Assembly (NCBI GenBank): GCA_030620035.1
Contig: JAUXAE010000068.1
Coordinates: 1 to 6,103 of the forward strand
DNA: 6,103 nucleotides
Reading direction: 5' to 3'
Source of the DNA: Dehalococcoidales bacterium
GTDB lineage: Bacteria; Chloroflexota; Dehalococcoidia; Dehalococcoidales; JAUXAE01
Positions 1 through 5,840 of the stretch are shown here, piece after piece. How positions within the stretch are numbered: position 1 is the stretch's first letter; every line of letters starts with the position of its first letter. The translations under genes and the position numbers were made by a program. The notes under the pieces are model-generated. The model made no database searches and was not told the origin of the DNA. It saw nothing but the letters and a program-made list of their open reading frames with translations.

Positions 1-702
1 CTTGTCTCGCGAGAGCGTATAGAGTCTCTTTTGCTCCTCAGAGAAGGATATTGGCGAAGGAACCACTTTAAACTTTATGTAAACTGAAGGGTCGGGAACA
101 TCATCCTGATAGCCCAGGGCAACCTCATGTGAGCTTAAGGAGGTACCGCAGCGGGGACAGTGAGGGGTCACCTTGTAGCCCTGATAGACCAGCCCCTTAT
201 CCCACATCTGCTTGATAGCCCACCAGCAGCTCTCAATATAATCATTATCCATGGTGATATAGGGGTGCTCCAGGTCAAGCCAGAAGGCGATGCGCTCGGT
301 CAGCTCGTCCCACTCCTTCTTGTAGCGGAAGACACTCTCCCGGCAACGGGCATTAAATTTGTCAATGCCGAACCTCTCAATCTCGGCTTTACCGGAAAAG
401 CCCAGCTCCTTCTCCACCTCCAGCTCAACGGGCAGGCCGTGGGTATCCCAGCCGGCAATGCGTGGCGTATAATAGCCCTTCATCGCCTTATAGCGGGGTA
501 TAATATCCTTAAAGACCCTGGACAGCACATGGTGTATGCCCGGGCTACCATTGGCCGTTGGTGGGCCCTCATACAGAGTAAAGCGAGGCCGGCCCCGGCG
601 GGCCTCTATACTCCGCTTAAAGGTATCTTTCTGCCGCCAAAGGCCCAGTACCTTCTCCTCCACTTCAGCCAGATTCACCCGACTGCTTACCGGTCGGAAC
701 AT
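1..702 (-). CDS. ileS: Isoleucyl-tRNA synthetase, type 2, N-terminal part (cut by window edge)
   Basis: Cytoplasmic class I enzyme that activates isoleucine with ATP and loads it onto tRNA-Ile. The 234 visible codons cover the start of the Rossmann catalytic domain: YEGPPTANGSPGIHH at residues 44-58, the block AGWDTHGLPVELEVEKELG at 83-101, and a zinc-type CPRC at 182-185 followed by GTSLSSHEVALGY. These match type-2 (eukaryote-like) IleRS rather than the common bacterial type 1. The class I HxGH signature is altered to G55-I56-H57-H58. The ATG at 702 has an AAAGGGG ribosome binding site about nine bases upstream and lies just after the T-box terminator, so it is well supported. The gene continues beyond the left edge; the editing, KMSKS and anticodon domains are not visible. 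It is probably transcribed separately from jag, from its own promoter and riboswitch. Confidence 0.97.
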   Translation of the reverse strand, partial: MFRPVSSRVNLAEVEEKVLGLWRQKDTFKRSIEARRGRPRFTLYEGPPTANGSPGIHHVLSRVFKDIIPRYKAMKGYYTPRIAGWDTHGLPVELEVEKELGFSGKAEIERFGIDKFNARCRESVFRYKKEWDELTERIAFWLDLEHPYITMDNDYIESCWWAIKQMWDKGLVYQGYKVTPHCPRCGTSLSSHEVALGYQDDVPDPSVYIKFKVVPSPISFSEEQKRLYTLSRDK

Positions 703-719
703 AAGCCAAAACCCCTTTC

Positions 720-1000
720 TATAAAAAAACCCATCCTTCAGGGACAGGATTTAACTAAACCCGCGGTACCACCCCGCTTCCCCCACTAATTGCGGGGGCA
801 CTCATTCAAGGGCACCTGTATGCCCTCGTCACGATAACGGCTGACGTAACCGACCAAGTCTACTGAGTGGCTTTAAACCACCGTTCGGTTGGTAGCTCAG
901 GAGGGATTTTCAGGAGGAGGAACACATCTGCTTCCACTGTACCAGACTCGCTAGAGTGCCCGTTACCCCCTTACTCGTCTCCGTCACCGCCTTTGCCAGG
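720..1000 (-). promoter_or_regulatory. T-box riboswitch (tRNA-Ile responsive) controlling ileS
   Basis: An untranslated leader that senses the charging state of tRNA-Ile and allows ileS transcription when uncharged tRNA binds. Seen in the minus strand: the T-box core GGGTGGTACCGCGG (about 760-773), an intrinsic terminator directly after it, and a Stem I with the AG-bulge-like AGCGAG and a distal loop containing AGTGGAAG. The specifier loop has AAAATCCCTCCTGAGC, with the isoleucine codon ATC at 905-907. Between Stem I and the antiterminator there are two simple hairpins, AGGGCA/TGCCCT and CCCCCGC/GTGGGGG. The specifier agrees with the downstream gene. This leader fills the 329-base stretch between jag and ileS. 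Its 5' end is estimated from the predicted promoter. Confidence 0.95.
723..748 (-). terminator. Intrinsic terminator of the ileS T-box
   Basis: In the minus strand CCTGTCC and GGATGGG form a seven-pair stem, with two G-T wobbles, around the loop CTGAA. A run of seven T follows. It lies directly downstream of the T-box core, as expected for the terminator that competes with the antiterminator, and would also stop read-through from the upstream operon. Confidence 0.85.
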
Positions 1001-1005
1001 GTTAA

Positions 1006-1035
1006 AGATTAACACACCTCGCCAGAATAAATCAA
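1006..1035 (-). promoter_or_regulatory. Candidate sigma-70 promoter for the T-box/ileS unit
   Basis: On the minus strand TTGATT (1030-1035) and TAATCT (1006-1011) are separated by 18 bases, each matching four of six consensus positions. The -35 box overlaps the jag stop codon. The predicted start near 999 lies just before Stem I of the T-box, which fits a dedicated ileS promoter. Predicted from sequence only. Confidence 0.5.
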
Positions 1036-1709
1036 CCCTGCTCTTTTAAGACAATGACTACCTTGCGCGACTCACCGACACCCACACTCTGAGTGGTCAC
1101 CTCAGGGTGCCCGGCCAGAGCCAGATGGATAATACGTCTCTCAAAAGCGGTCATCGGTTCCAGTGAGAAGGGCATTCTCTTTTCCTTAACCTGCTCGGCC
1201 ATGCGCTGGGCCAGGGCCTGCAGTGCCTGATAGCGGCGCTGCCGGTAGCCATTAACATCGACAACCACCGGGACAAAGGTCTTGGTCTTGTCGGCCACAA
1301 TAAGCCTGAGAAGATACTGAAGGCAGGCCAGGGTCTGGCCACGCCGGCCAATCAAAATGCCTAAATTGTCACCCCTGATGTCAAAGACAAGGCCGGCTGT
1401 CTCTTCTCCCTGGGTAACCGAAGCCAAGGGTTGAGGCTCTACTGAAGCAGTTACCCCCAGCTTATCAAGCAGTGTCTCCAGGACAGCCTGGGCCCTCCGG
1501 GCGACATCACCCTGCTGGCCTGGCTCAGGGGGGCTGGGCCTCAGCAACCTCACCCTTACCCTGGCTTCTTCAGAGCCCAAACCTAAGATGCCCGGCTTAC
1601 CTTCGCTTAGGACGTCGACCTCTACCTCTTCTCGGCCTACGCCTAGCCGTTCTAAGGCGATCTGGATAGCCTCGTTCACGGTCTTGGCGCTTGTCTCCAC
1701 CTCTTGCAT
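1032..1709 (-). CDS. jag: Jag/KhpB-type RNA-binding protein (Jag_N, KH, R3H)
   Basis: A 225-residue cytoplasmic RNA-binding protein. The order is the family standard: Jag_N domain (about residues 1-55, with KPGILGLGSEEARVRV at 38-53), a short linker, a KH domain with the GxxG loop IGRRG at 120-124, and an R3H domain (about 165-223, with RRIIH carrying R191 and H195). In Firmicutes, KhpB with KhpA binds RNA and affects cell division and elongation; its usual place beside yidC fits here. The ATG at 1709 is preferred because AAGAGG lies nine bases upstream (1719-1724) and the protein then starts at the usual Jag_N boundary. A TTG at 1733 would add eight residues. The first 113 bases overlap the end of yidC in another frame. 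Confidence 0.95.
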   Translation of the reverse strand: MQEVETSAKTVNEAIQIALERLGVGREEVEVDVLSEGKPGILGLGSEEARVRVRLLRPSPPEPGQQGDVARRAQAVLETLLDKLGVTASVEPQPLASVTQGEETAGLVFDIRGDNLGILIGRRGQTLACLQYLLRLIVADKTKTFVPVVVDVNGYRQRRYQALQALAQRMAEQVKEKRMPFSLEPMTAFERRIIHLALAGHPEVTTQSVGVGESRKVVIVLKEQG

Positions 1710-2565
1710 CAGGCAATACCTCTTCTTGCTCAATGTCCTCTGGTACTATGTCGGCCTCAACGGCCACCTCGGCAGGTACCTTCTCTGCCTCAGCAATCCG
1801 CCTGGTATATTTCTCTTCCCGGCGGAATAACCGACTAATTCCTTCAATGGTCGGCTTCAGCGAGCCCCAGCCGGCAACAAAATACTGAATGCCAATAGTA
1901 ATAATAGCCGAAGCCACCCAGTAGAGAGCCAGGCCGCTGGGGAATGTTATCGAGAAGAAGGTAAACATCAGCGGCATCATTATCAGCATCATCCGACCCT
2001 GCGCCTGCTGCTTGGGGTCAGTGGCCACCGGCGTTACCATCTTCTGCTGCAGCCACATAGTGCCCCCGACCAGCAGTGCCAGGAAGAAGTCGGGACGGGA
2101 CAGGTCCATCCACAGGAACTGATTCTCCAAGGGCAGTATTGAGTACAGTACCGGCAAGTCATAAAGACGCTGCGACAGGTTTAGGAAGTCCTCAGGGGTC
2201 ACCGCCAAGACCCGGATAATCGCCATATAAAGGGCTATCCAGATGGGCATCTGAATCAGCATGGGCAACAGGCAGCCGGCGGGGCTCACCCCCGACTCCT
2301 TATATAGCTTCATCTGCTCCTGGCCCAGTTTCTGCTTATCCTTGGCATGCTTCTTTTTAAGCTCCGCCATCTTGGGCTGAAGCGCCTGCATGGCCCTAGT
2401 AGCATGAAGCTGCTTGATGGTCAGGGGGTACATCAGTCCACGGACAACAAGGGTCAGGGCGATAATGGTCAGCCCAAAGCTGCCAAACAGGATGCTGGAC
2501 AGCCAGACCATGCTGTTTATCATGGGGTTAAGAGCGATTAGATCCCATATTGCCCCGATATCCAA
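1597..2565 (-). CDS. yidC: YidC/Oxa1 family membrane protein insertase
   Basis: Inserts and folds inner-membrane proteins, alone or with Sec. At 322 residues it is the short form without the large periplasmic P1 domain of Proteobacteria. Visible: a first core membrane segment (about 22-41) followed by the conserved groove arginine R42 in VVRGLMYPLT, a charged cytoplasmic hairpin (about 55-90), the family block GCLLPMLIQMPIWIALY (97-113), and later membrane segments near 159-172, 192-207 and 211-231. The start is TTG at 2565, supported by GAGGT seven bases upstream (2573-2577), which overlaps the stop of the preceding gene; the next ATG, at 2523, has no such site. No lipobox is seen, unlike SpoIIIJ-type YidC. 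Residues 286-322 overlap jag and are extremely basic (16 Arg, 2 Lys), which may aid ribosome contact. Confidence 0.96.
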   Translation of the reverse strand: MDIGAIWDLIALNPMINSMVWLSSILFGSFGLTIIALTLVVRGLMYPLTIKQLHATRAMQALQPKMAELKKKHAKDKQKLGQEQMKLYKESGVSPAGCLLPMLIQMPIWIALYMAIIRVLAVTPEDFLNLSQRLYDLPVLYSILPLENQFLWMDLSRPDFFLALLVGGTMWLQQKMVTPVATDPKQQAQGRMMLIMMPLMFTFFSITFPSGLALYWVASAIITIGIQYFVAGWGSLKPTIEGISRLFRREEKYTRRIAEAEKVPAEVAVEADIVPEDIEQEEVLPDARGGDKRQDRERGYPDRLRTARRRPRRGRGRRPKRR

Positions 2566-2575
2566 CTAAACTACC

Positions 2576-3724
2576 TCACTGTAGGGTAAAGCTCCAGACC
2601 ACCAACCTGGCCTCCGGGTCAAGGGCATAGACAGTCTCATCCTCCTGGGTATGGACATAAACAATACCTTCACTGGCGACAAGGGGGGCGACCACTTTTA
2701 GCGCCAGGTCGGTAAGCGGCCTGATCTCATTGCTATCGCCATCAATAATATGCAACCGACCGTCCTCAGCAGCGACCACGATATAACTGCCGGCCAACAC
2801 CGGCGATGCCGCCACCGGGCTTCCCAGGTCAAACTCGGTTATCTTAAGACCGCTTTCAGCATCCAGAACATAAACCCAGCCATCAAGGCAGGGGGCATAG
2901 ATAGCATTATTATAGGCTACGGCGCTGGCCCAGAACCAGCTCCCGGGCCGGCTCTGCTCCTCATCGCTGGCCGGGAAGCTCCAGAGCAGGCTACCATCAG
3001 CAGCATTTAGGGCATAGAAATACCTGTCAAAAGAACCAACATAAACTGTGCCATTATAGACCAGGGGCATAGAAACGAAGGCCCCATCAGCCTCAAAAGT
3101 CCACACCTGGCTGCCATCTTCTGTGTCTAGGGCGTAGAGTTTATTATCAAAGGAGCCGATATACAGTCTATCGCCGTCAACAACCGGCGTTGACCAAATC
3201 TCATCCCCGGTCTCAAACTGCCACTCCTTTTCCCCGGTAGCCACATTTAAGGCATAGACCTTGCCGTCAAAGGAACCGAAGTAGACCTTATCCCCGGCCA
3301 GGGCCGGTCCGCCGGCAATCGGCTCAAGATTGCCCTCATGGGGATAGACCCACCTCAAGGCCCCAGAATCGGCATTAATGGCGTAGAGCCGGCCATTATA
3401 GGCGCTAACAAAAACCAGGTCACCGGCCACCAGTGGGGTGCCGTAGATGCCTACTCCCGCCGCCGGGGCGGCACAGCCGATGCCACCTTCTGCTGAGCCT
3501 TCCAGAGACACCTGCCACCGGGGATTGCCGCTTGAGCTATCCAGGGCGATAAGTTTACCATCCATAGAACCAAAAAACAGGTCGCCACCAGATACGGCCA
3601 CTCCCGACCAGCCTAAGGAGCGGGTGCCGGCCCCGAGGCAGCCGGAGATGGCCAGCACGACCAGCAACAGGACAGGGATGAGCAGTAATCTTTTAACCGA
3701 CAGTATCTTGTTACGCCTAAACAA
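2576..3724 (-). CDS. PQQ-like beta-propeller lipoprotein, eight repeats
   Basis: A 382-residue predicted lipoprotein. The N terminus is basic (RRNK, KR), then a hydrophobic run ends in the lipobox ISGC with C29 as the likely lipidated residue, so the protein should sit on the outer face of the cytoplasmic membrane. The remainder is eight repeats of about 40 residues with the PQQ/YVTN pattern, e.g. GDKVYFGSFDGKVYALN (144-160), GDRLYIGSFDNKLYALD (184-200) and NGTVYVGSFDRYFYALN (224-240), suggesting an eight-bladed propeller. The repeats resemble BamB and PQQ dehydrogenases, but no catalytic or PQQ-binding residues can be assigned, so a scaffold role is more likely than an enzyme. The start is TTG at 3724 with AAGAGG five bases upstream. 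It lies between yidD and yidC, ten bases from yidC, so it is probably co-transcribed. Exact function unknown. Confidence 0.9.
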   Translation of the reverse strand: MFRRNKILSVKRLLLIPVLLLVVLAISGCLGAGTRSLGWSGVAVSGGDLFFGSMDGKLIALDSSSGNPRWQVSLEGSAEGGIGCAAPAAGVGIYGTPLVAGDLVFVSAYNGRLYAINADSGALRWVYPHEGNLEPIAGGPALAGDKVYFGSFDGKVYALNVATGEKEWQFETGDEIWSTPVVDGDRLYIGSFDNKLYALDTEDGSQVWTFEADGAFVSMPLVYNGTVYVGSFDRYFYALNAADGSLLWSFPASDEEQSRPGSWFWASAVAYNNAIYAPCLDGWVYVLDAESGLKITEFDLGSPVAASPVLAGSYIVVAAEDGRLHIIDGDSNEIRPLTDLALKVVAPLVASEGIVYVHTQEDETVYALDPEARLVVWSFTLQ

Positions 3725-3767
3725 TGTTGCCTCTTATCTAGAGACTACTTCTAGCCGAAAGACCTAT

Positions 3768-3977
3768 TTAAGCTACCGGGTCATAGCCTCCCTTATTTAA
3801 GGGATGGCAGCGGGCCAGCCGCCTGATACCCAGCCATACCCCCTTAAGAATACCAAACCTTGAGATAGCCTCGTAGGTATACTGGGAACAGCTCGGGGTA
3901 AAACGGCAGGAGGGCGGCATAACCTGCGATAGTGTTAACTGATAGAGCCTAACTAAGCCTAAGGCAAGCCTCTTCAT
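3768..3977 (-). CDS. yidD: YidD, membrane protein insertion efficiency factor
   Basis: A small (69-residue) membrane-associated protein that assists YidC-dependent insertion in E. coli. Hallmarks of the family are complete: PPSCRFTPSCSQY (21-33, with C24 and C30), an amphipathic N terminus, GVWLGIRRLARCHP (46-59, with C57) and the closing GGYDPV. The ATG at 3977 lies inside rnpA, giving a 29-base out-of-frame overlap. Such overlaps are common in rnpA-yidD pairs and suggest coupled translation. In most bacteria yidC follows directly; here a propeller lipoprotein gene comes between, after a 43-base gap. Confidence 0.96.
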   Translation of the reverse strand: MKRLALGLVRLYQLTLSQVMPPSCRFTPSCSQYTYEAISRFGILKGVWLGIRRLARCHPLNKGGYDPVA

Positions 3978-4311
3978 TATCCTTCGCTAGCAGTTGGGCT
4001 TGGGAAAGCAAGCCCCTGACCATTTTGTCAATATCAGCGTATTTAGCCGTAGCCGCCGCCGGGCGGGCAATAAAGACGATATCCCATCCCGATTTTAGCG
4101 GTGTCTGTCGCAGAACCTCACGCAGTTGGCGCTTTACCCGGTTTCTTACCACCGCCTTGCCGACTCGTTTACTGACCACCAGGCCATATCGGGATAGCTT
4201 AAGCTCATTGGCCAAGGCCTTCATCACCACCAAGCGGTTAGCCCAATAACCCCCCTGCTTAAGCACAGGGGCATACTGCCCCTTTCTGGTCAGGTATTTT
4301 TCTGCCTTCAT
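3949..4311 (-). CDS. rnpA: Ribonuclease P protein component
   Basis: The protein subunit of RNase P, which binds the catalytic RNA and helps it cut 5' leaders from pre-tRNAs in the cytoplasm. With the ATG at 4311 it has 120 residues, normal for the family. The RNR signature is clear: SKRVGKAVVRNRVKRQL (47-63), with R56-N57-R58, preceded by the central-cleft strand LVVSKR. The C-terminal part DIVFIARPAAATAKYADID is also typical. A longer reading frame opens at TTG 4353, but that start lacks a ribosome binding site and adds residues unlike the family. AAGGAGG (4314-4320) lies only two bases before the ATG, an unusually short distance. The gene follows rpmH, the classic pair, and ends in TAG inside yidD. 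Confidence 0.95.
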   Translation of the reverse strand: MKAEKYLTRKGQYAPVLKQGGYWANRLVVMKALANELKLSRYGLVVSKRVGKAVVRNRVKRQLREVLRQTPLKSGWDIVFIARPAAATAKYADIDKMVRGLLSQAQLLAKDNEEACLRLS

Positions 4312-4376
4312 CGCCTCCTTAAATAGTTTAATCGCCAGAGCGTTAATTATCAAGGGGGCTCTTTAGAGGGCAGGGC

Positions 4377-4517
4377 TCAAACTACGGTCAATCTCTTACG
4401 GCCCTTGAGCCGCCTCGCTTTCAGCACGGCTCGCCCTCCCCGAGAGCTCATCCGGGCCTGAAAGCCATGCTCACGTTTCCTCGGGATACGCTTTGGTTGA
4501 TAAGTCCTCTTGGGCAC
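4377..4517 (-). CDS. rpmH: 50S ribosomal protein L34 (bL34)
   Basis: A 46-residue, very basic protein of the large subunit. The product starts PKRTYQPKRIPRKREHGF and ends LKARRLKGRKRLTVV, with the family core FQARMSSRGGRAVLKARR between, so the identification is secure despite the small size. The start is GTG at 4517 with GAGGAG five bases upstream (4523-4528). An overlapping ATG at 4519 is in a different frame and gives an unrelated shadow product. It sits 27 bases after rpsR and 65 bases before rnpA, the usual rpmH-rnpA order. Confidence 0.96.
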   Translation of the reverse strand: MPKRTYQPKRIPRKREHGFQARMSSRGGRAVLKARRLKGRKRLTVV

Positions 4518-4544
4518 ATCAACTCCTCAAATATCTGGGGCGCC

Positions 4545-4943
4545 CTAAGAAGCCACCGGCTCCTCAGTTTCTGGAGATGCCACCGGCTCAGCGGGCTCGG
4601 GCTCCGGCTTAATTGGCAAAGGACCCTGAGCGGCGACATTACCCGCTTTGCGGATGTGCTCGGCGGTATAGGGCAGCAGGGCAATATGCCGCGCCCTCTT
4701 CACCGCCGAGGCCACCACCCGCTGGTGCTTGGCGCAGGTGCCCGTTCTACGGCGGGGCATAATCTTGCCTCTGTCTGAAATATAGCGGCTTAATTTAGCC
4801 GTGTCTTTATAGTCTATCTTGTCGACCTTTTTGGCACAGAAGGAGCAAACCCTTCGCCGTGGTGTATATCTTGGCCCGCTCCGCCATGTGCCTGGCCTAC
4901 CTCCTGGCCTACCTCCTGGCCTACCGCCTTCCTGTGCCGTCAC
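4545..4943 (-). CDS. rpsR: 30S ribosomal protein S18 (bS18), zinc-type, with extended tails
   Basis: Binds 16S rRNA with S6 in the platform of the small subunit. The S18 core is at about residues 27-100, including KIDYKDTAKLSRYISDRGKI and the PRRRTGTCAKHQR block. Cysteines C33 and C36 plus C70 and H73 form a likely zinc site (the C+ form). At 132 residues it is far longer than the usual 70-85. The N terminus has three GGRP units coded by a 12-bp tandem repeat, and the C terminus has about 30 extra Pro/Glu/Ala/Val residues with EPVAS twice. The start is GTG at 4943, with AGGAG eight bases upstream (4952-4956). It follows ssb in the conserved rpsF-ssb-rpsR order and ends in TAG. Confidence 0.95.
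   Translation of the reverse strand: MTAQEGGRPGGRPGGRPGTWRSGPRYTPRRRVCSFCAKKVDKIDYKDTAKLSRYISDRGKIMPRRRTGTCAKHQRVVASAVKRARHIALLPYTAEHIRKAGNVAAQGPLPIKPEPEPAEPVASPETEEPVAS
4891..4926. repeat. Three copies of a 12-bp tandem repeat in rpsR
   Basis: The plus-strand unit CCTGGCCTACCT occurs three times head to tail, the last copy with one mismatch. Twelve bases keep the frame, and the minus strand reads Gly-Gly-Arg-Pro repeatedly in the N-terminal tail of S18. Such repeats change length easily by replication slippage. Confidence 0.9.
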
Positions 4944-4978
4944 TAAGCAAACTCCTACTTATAATTTTTTGACTTTAC

Positions 4979-5083
4979 CTAAAACGGAATGTCTTCCGGC
5001 TCTAGCTCACCGCCTCCAGCCTCTCCAGTCTCTCCAGTCTCTCCAGTCTCTTCGGCCTTCTCCTCAGGAAGCACCGCCGCTGC
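4979..5083 (-). other. ssb: SSB C-terminal tail, in frame but after a TAG stop
   Basis: After the TAG at 5084-5086 the same frame stays open for 34 codons and ends at a second TAG (4979-4981). The predicted residues begin AAAVLPEEKAEE, continue through Gly-Glu-Thr repeats and end ELEPEDIPF. An acidic tip ending D-I-P-F is the hallmark of bacterial SSB, the site that recruits partner proteins. Without the internal TAG the full protein would have about 144 residues, normal for SSB. The gap to the rpsR start is then only 35 bases, also normal. Either this segment is made by read-through, or it is made separately from GTG 5074 (AGGTAGG lies eight bases upstream), or the TAG is a mutation or base-call error. 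Confidence 0.85.
5021..5047. repeat. Three copies of a 9-bp tandem repeat in the SSB tail
   Basis: The plus-strand unit CTCTCCAGT occurs three times exactly, with degenerate copies on both sides. Read on the minus strand in the SSB frame it gives repeated Thr-Gly-Glu in the flexible linker before the acidic tip. The unit length preserves the frame. Confidence 0.9.
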
Positions 5084-5413
5084 CTACCTATCAAGGAAGG
5101 TGACCCTACTGGCAATAACCTCACTTCGGTAGCGCTTCTGCCCGTCCTGGCCCTCCCAGGCACGGGTGCGTAGCCTGCCCTCAACATAGACCAGGCGACC
5201 CTTGGTCAGAAACTGGTTGCACTGCTCAGCCAGCCGGTTCCAGGTTACCACACTAAACCACTCTGTCTCCTGCTTACGCTCACCCTCCGGAGTGGTATAC
5301 ACCCAGTTAGTGGCCACCCGAAATGAGGTTACCGGATGGCCGTTAGGGGTAAAGCGCATTTCAGGGTCACCACCAACATTACCGATAATCATTACCTTGT
5401 TCAAACTTACCAT
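5084..5413 (-). CDS. ssb: Single-stranded DNA-binding protein, OB-fold part ending at in-frame TAG
   Basis: Coats single-stranded DNA during replication, repair and recombination, usually as a tetramer. The 109 residues form a complete OB fold: the start MVSLNKVMIIGNVGGDPEMRFTP-type N terminus, EWFSVVTWNRLAEQC in the middle, KGRLVYVEGRLRTRAW, and the closing strand ending VTFLDR. The ATG at 5413 fits the family start; AAGGAG lies ten bases upstream. As read, the product stops right after the OB fold and lacks the acidic tail that is essential in well-studied bacteria. That tail is present downstream in the same frame (see the adjacent feature), so the true gene probably spans 4979-5413. It sits between rpsF and rpsR, as in many bacteria. 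Confidence 0.95.
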   Translation of the reverse strand: MVSLNKVMIIGNVGGDPEMRFTPNGHPVTSFRVATNWVYTTPEGERKQETEWFSVVTWNRLAEQCNQFLTKGRLVYVEGRLRTRAWEGQDGQKRYRSEVIASRVTFLDR

Positions 5414-5464
5414 CTCTCCAAGACTCCTTTTTACTTTCCTAGGGACGAGAAAAGGAATTTTTGT

Positions 5465-5791
5465 CTAACCAGCTGCCAAACTTATCAACATATAGCGCAG
5501 GACCTCCTCAGAAATCTGAAGACCGGCCGTCAGCTCCTTGGACGATGACGGCCTTGATCTAAATCGGACTAGCAGGTAACTACCCTCTAAGACATGTTTT
5601 ATGGGGTAAGCCAGCCTCCTTTTGCCCCACCGCTCCACCTCGGTGACAGTGCCCCCACGCTTGGTAATCGACTGACTTATACTGTCTGAGACAGCGTCAA
5701 GTTTTTCCTGGGCAACCTCTGGGCTGATAATCAAAACCAGTTCGTAGTCACGCAACTGCTCCTCTTCGGTCAGCAGTTCCTTCTTGGCCAC
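5465..5791 (-). CDS. rpsF: 30S ribosomal protein S6 (bS6)
   Basis: Pairs with S18 on the platform of the small ribosomal subunit. The core is clear: LRDYELVLIISPEV, a helix through VSDSISQSITKRGG, then VERWGKRRLAYPIKHVLEGSYLLVRF and the C-terminal ISEEVLRYMLI. The start is uncertain. GTG at 5791 gives 108 residues but has AGAAGG touching it with no spacer. TTG at 5755 would give MRDYELVLI, the classic S6 N terminus and a normal 96 residues, with GAGG five bases upstream. The strongest site, GGAGG at 5836-5840, lies eight bases before an in-frame ATA at 5825-5827, which would add 12 basic residues to the 108-residue form. It is the first gene of the operon and ends in TAG. Confidence 0.94.
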   Translation of the reverse strand: MAKKELLTEEEQLRDYELVLIISPEVAQEKLDAVSDSISQSITKRGGTVTEVERWGKRRLAYPIKHVLEGSYLLVRFRSRPSSSKELTAGLQISEEVLRYMLISLAAG

Positions 5792-5835
5792 CCTTCTAGC
5801 TGCCGTTTTTACCTTCTTAACCGCTATTTTTAATC

Positions 5836-5840
5836 CCTCC
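5836..5840 (-). promoter_or_regulatory. Strong Shine-Dalgarno site upstream of rpsF
   Basis: The minus strand reads GGGGAGGG around GGAGG, the best ribosome binding site in the operon leader. At eight bases downstream the codon is ATA, in frame with rpsF and with no stop between. The only ATG nearby starts a four-codon frame that overlaps the site itself. The site therefore argues that rpsF translation begins here. Confidence 0.5.

Noticed and set aside
160..789. Long plus-strand open frame of 209 codons
   Set aside because: It is antisense to ileS and the T-box leader, both of which are strongly supported on the minus strand; the product shows no recognisable domain.
4448..4684. Minus-strand frame starting at ATG 4519 or upstream across rpmH
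   Set aside because: The frame one base away, from GTG 4517, gives a perfect L34; the other is a shadow crossing the rpsR end.
4891..5047. Possible CRISPR-like repeats
   Set aside because: Units are 9 and 12 bp, directly adjacent without spacers, and lie inside coding sequence.
5002..5187. Minus-strand 61-codon frame over the ssb tail, considered as a frameshifted SSB continuation
   Set aside because: It lies in a different frame and reads RLE repeats; the real DIPF tail is in the same frame as the OB fold, so no frameshift is needed.
4979..5467. General reassignment of UAG to an amino acid in this organism
   Set aside because: rpsF, rpsR, rnpA and the ssb tail itself all end at TAG at the expected family C terminus, so UAG works as a normal stop here.
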